DNA of 6,332 bases from Chitinophagaceae bacterium (GTDB lineage: Bacteria > Bacteroidota > Bacteroidia > Chitinophagales > Chitinophagaceae), in the NCBI GenBank assembly GCA_025362915.1, contig JANYEU010000252.1, positions 1 through 6,332 of the forward strand, read 5' to 3'. Numbering within the stretch: position 1 is the first letter of the stretch; every line of letters starts with the position of its first letter. The position numbers were made by a program, and so were the translations under genes. Below are positions 6,292 through 6,332 of this stretch, piece after piece. The notes under the pieces were generated by a model that was not told where the DNA came from, searched no databases, and saw nothing but the letters and a program-made list of their open reading frames with translations.

Positions 6292-6332
6292 ATGAAATTG
6301 ATTAAGTACTTATTTTTCTTACCTGCAAGTGC
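6292..6332 (+). CDS. Start of a secreted or envelope protein (runs off right edge)
   Basis: The 13 complete codons read MKLIKYLFFLPAS, a two-lysine N-terminus followed by a hydrophobic stretch, as in a signal peptide. An in-frame TAA lies two codons before the ATG (6286-6288), so this is the first possible start in this frame. It faces away from the envelope operon and probably shares the divergent control region. No Shine-Dalgarno is evident. The remainder is outside the window, so family and function are unknown. Confidence 0.55.
   Translation, partial: MKLIKYLFFLPAS

Overview
The window looks like chromosome from an AT-rich member of the Bacteroidota, probably a Chitinophagaceae- or Sphingobacteriia-type organism. 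The reasons are a DUF4270 lipoprotein and a FadL/OmpP1-like outer-membrane protein of the type typical of this phylum, a SurA-like foldase with a Bacteroidota-style C-terminus, weak or absent Shine-Dalgarno sequences before most genes, and a promoter candidate of the TAnnTTTG type. The taxon is inferred from protein character, not from a search.

Left edge (1-139): the 5' end of an IS256-type transposase gene on the minus strand, cut by the window edge, followed by a probable terminal inverted repeat that ends near base 139. Directly against that end lies a degenerate array of 21-bp units (140-286, weak to about 307). The insertion sequence therefore seems to have landed in, or at the border of, a repeat array. 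The stretch to 428 has one GC-rich hairpin and no convincing gene.

Centre (429-1953): two minus-strand genes, a SemiSWEET-type sugar transporter (429-686) and a complete phosphorylating glyceraldehyde-3-phosphate dehydrogenase (794-1798). A strong rho-independent terminator (711-755) lies between them, so the transporter is fed either by read-through or by a promoter squeezed into very little space. A Bacteroidota-like promoter candidate sits about 45 bp upstream of gap.

Right part (1954-5976): three minus-strand envelope genes transcribed in the order DUF4270 lipoprotein, then outer-membrane beta-barrel, then SurA-like periplasmic peptidyl-prolyl isomerase. The gaps are 10 and 41 bp, so this is very probably one operon. 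A plausible reading is that the foldase helps carry the barrel and/or the lipoprotein through the periplasm; that partnership is inferred.

Right edge (5977-6332): a 315-bp divergent intergenic region with an unusual number of short dyad symmetries, then the first 13 codons of a plus-strand gene starting with a signal-peptide-like sequence. I saw no tRNA, rRNA, CRISPR array or known riboswitch. The least explained parts are the 21-bp array at the IS end and the dyad-rich divergent region.
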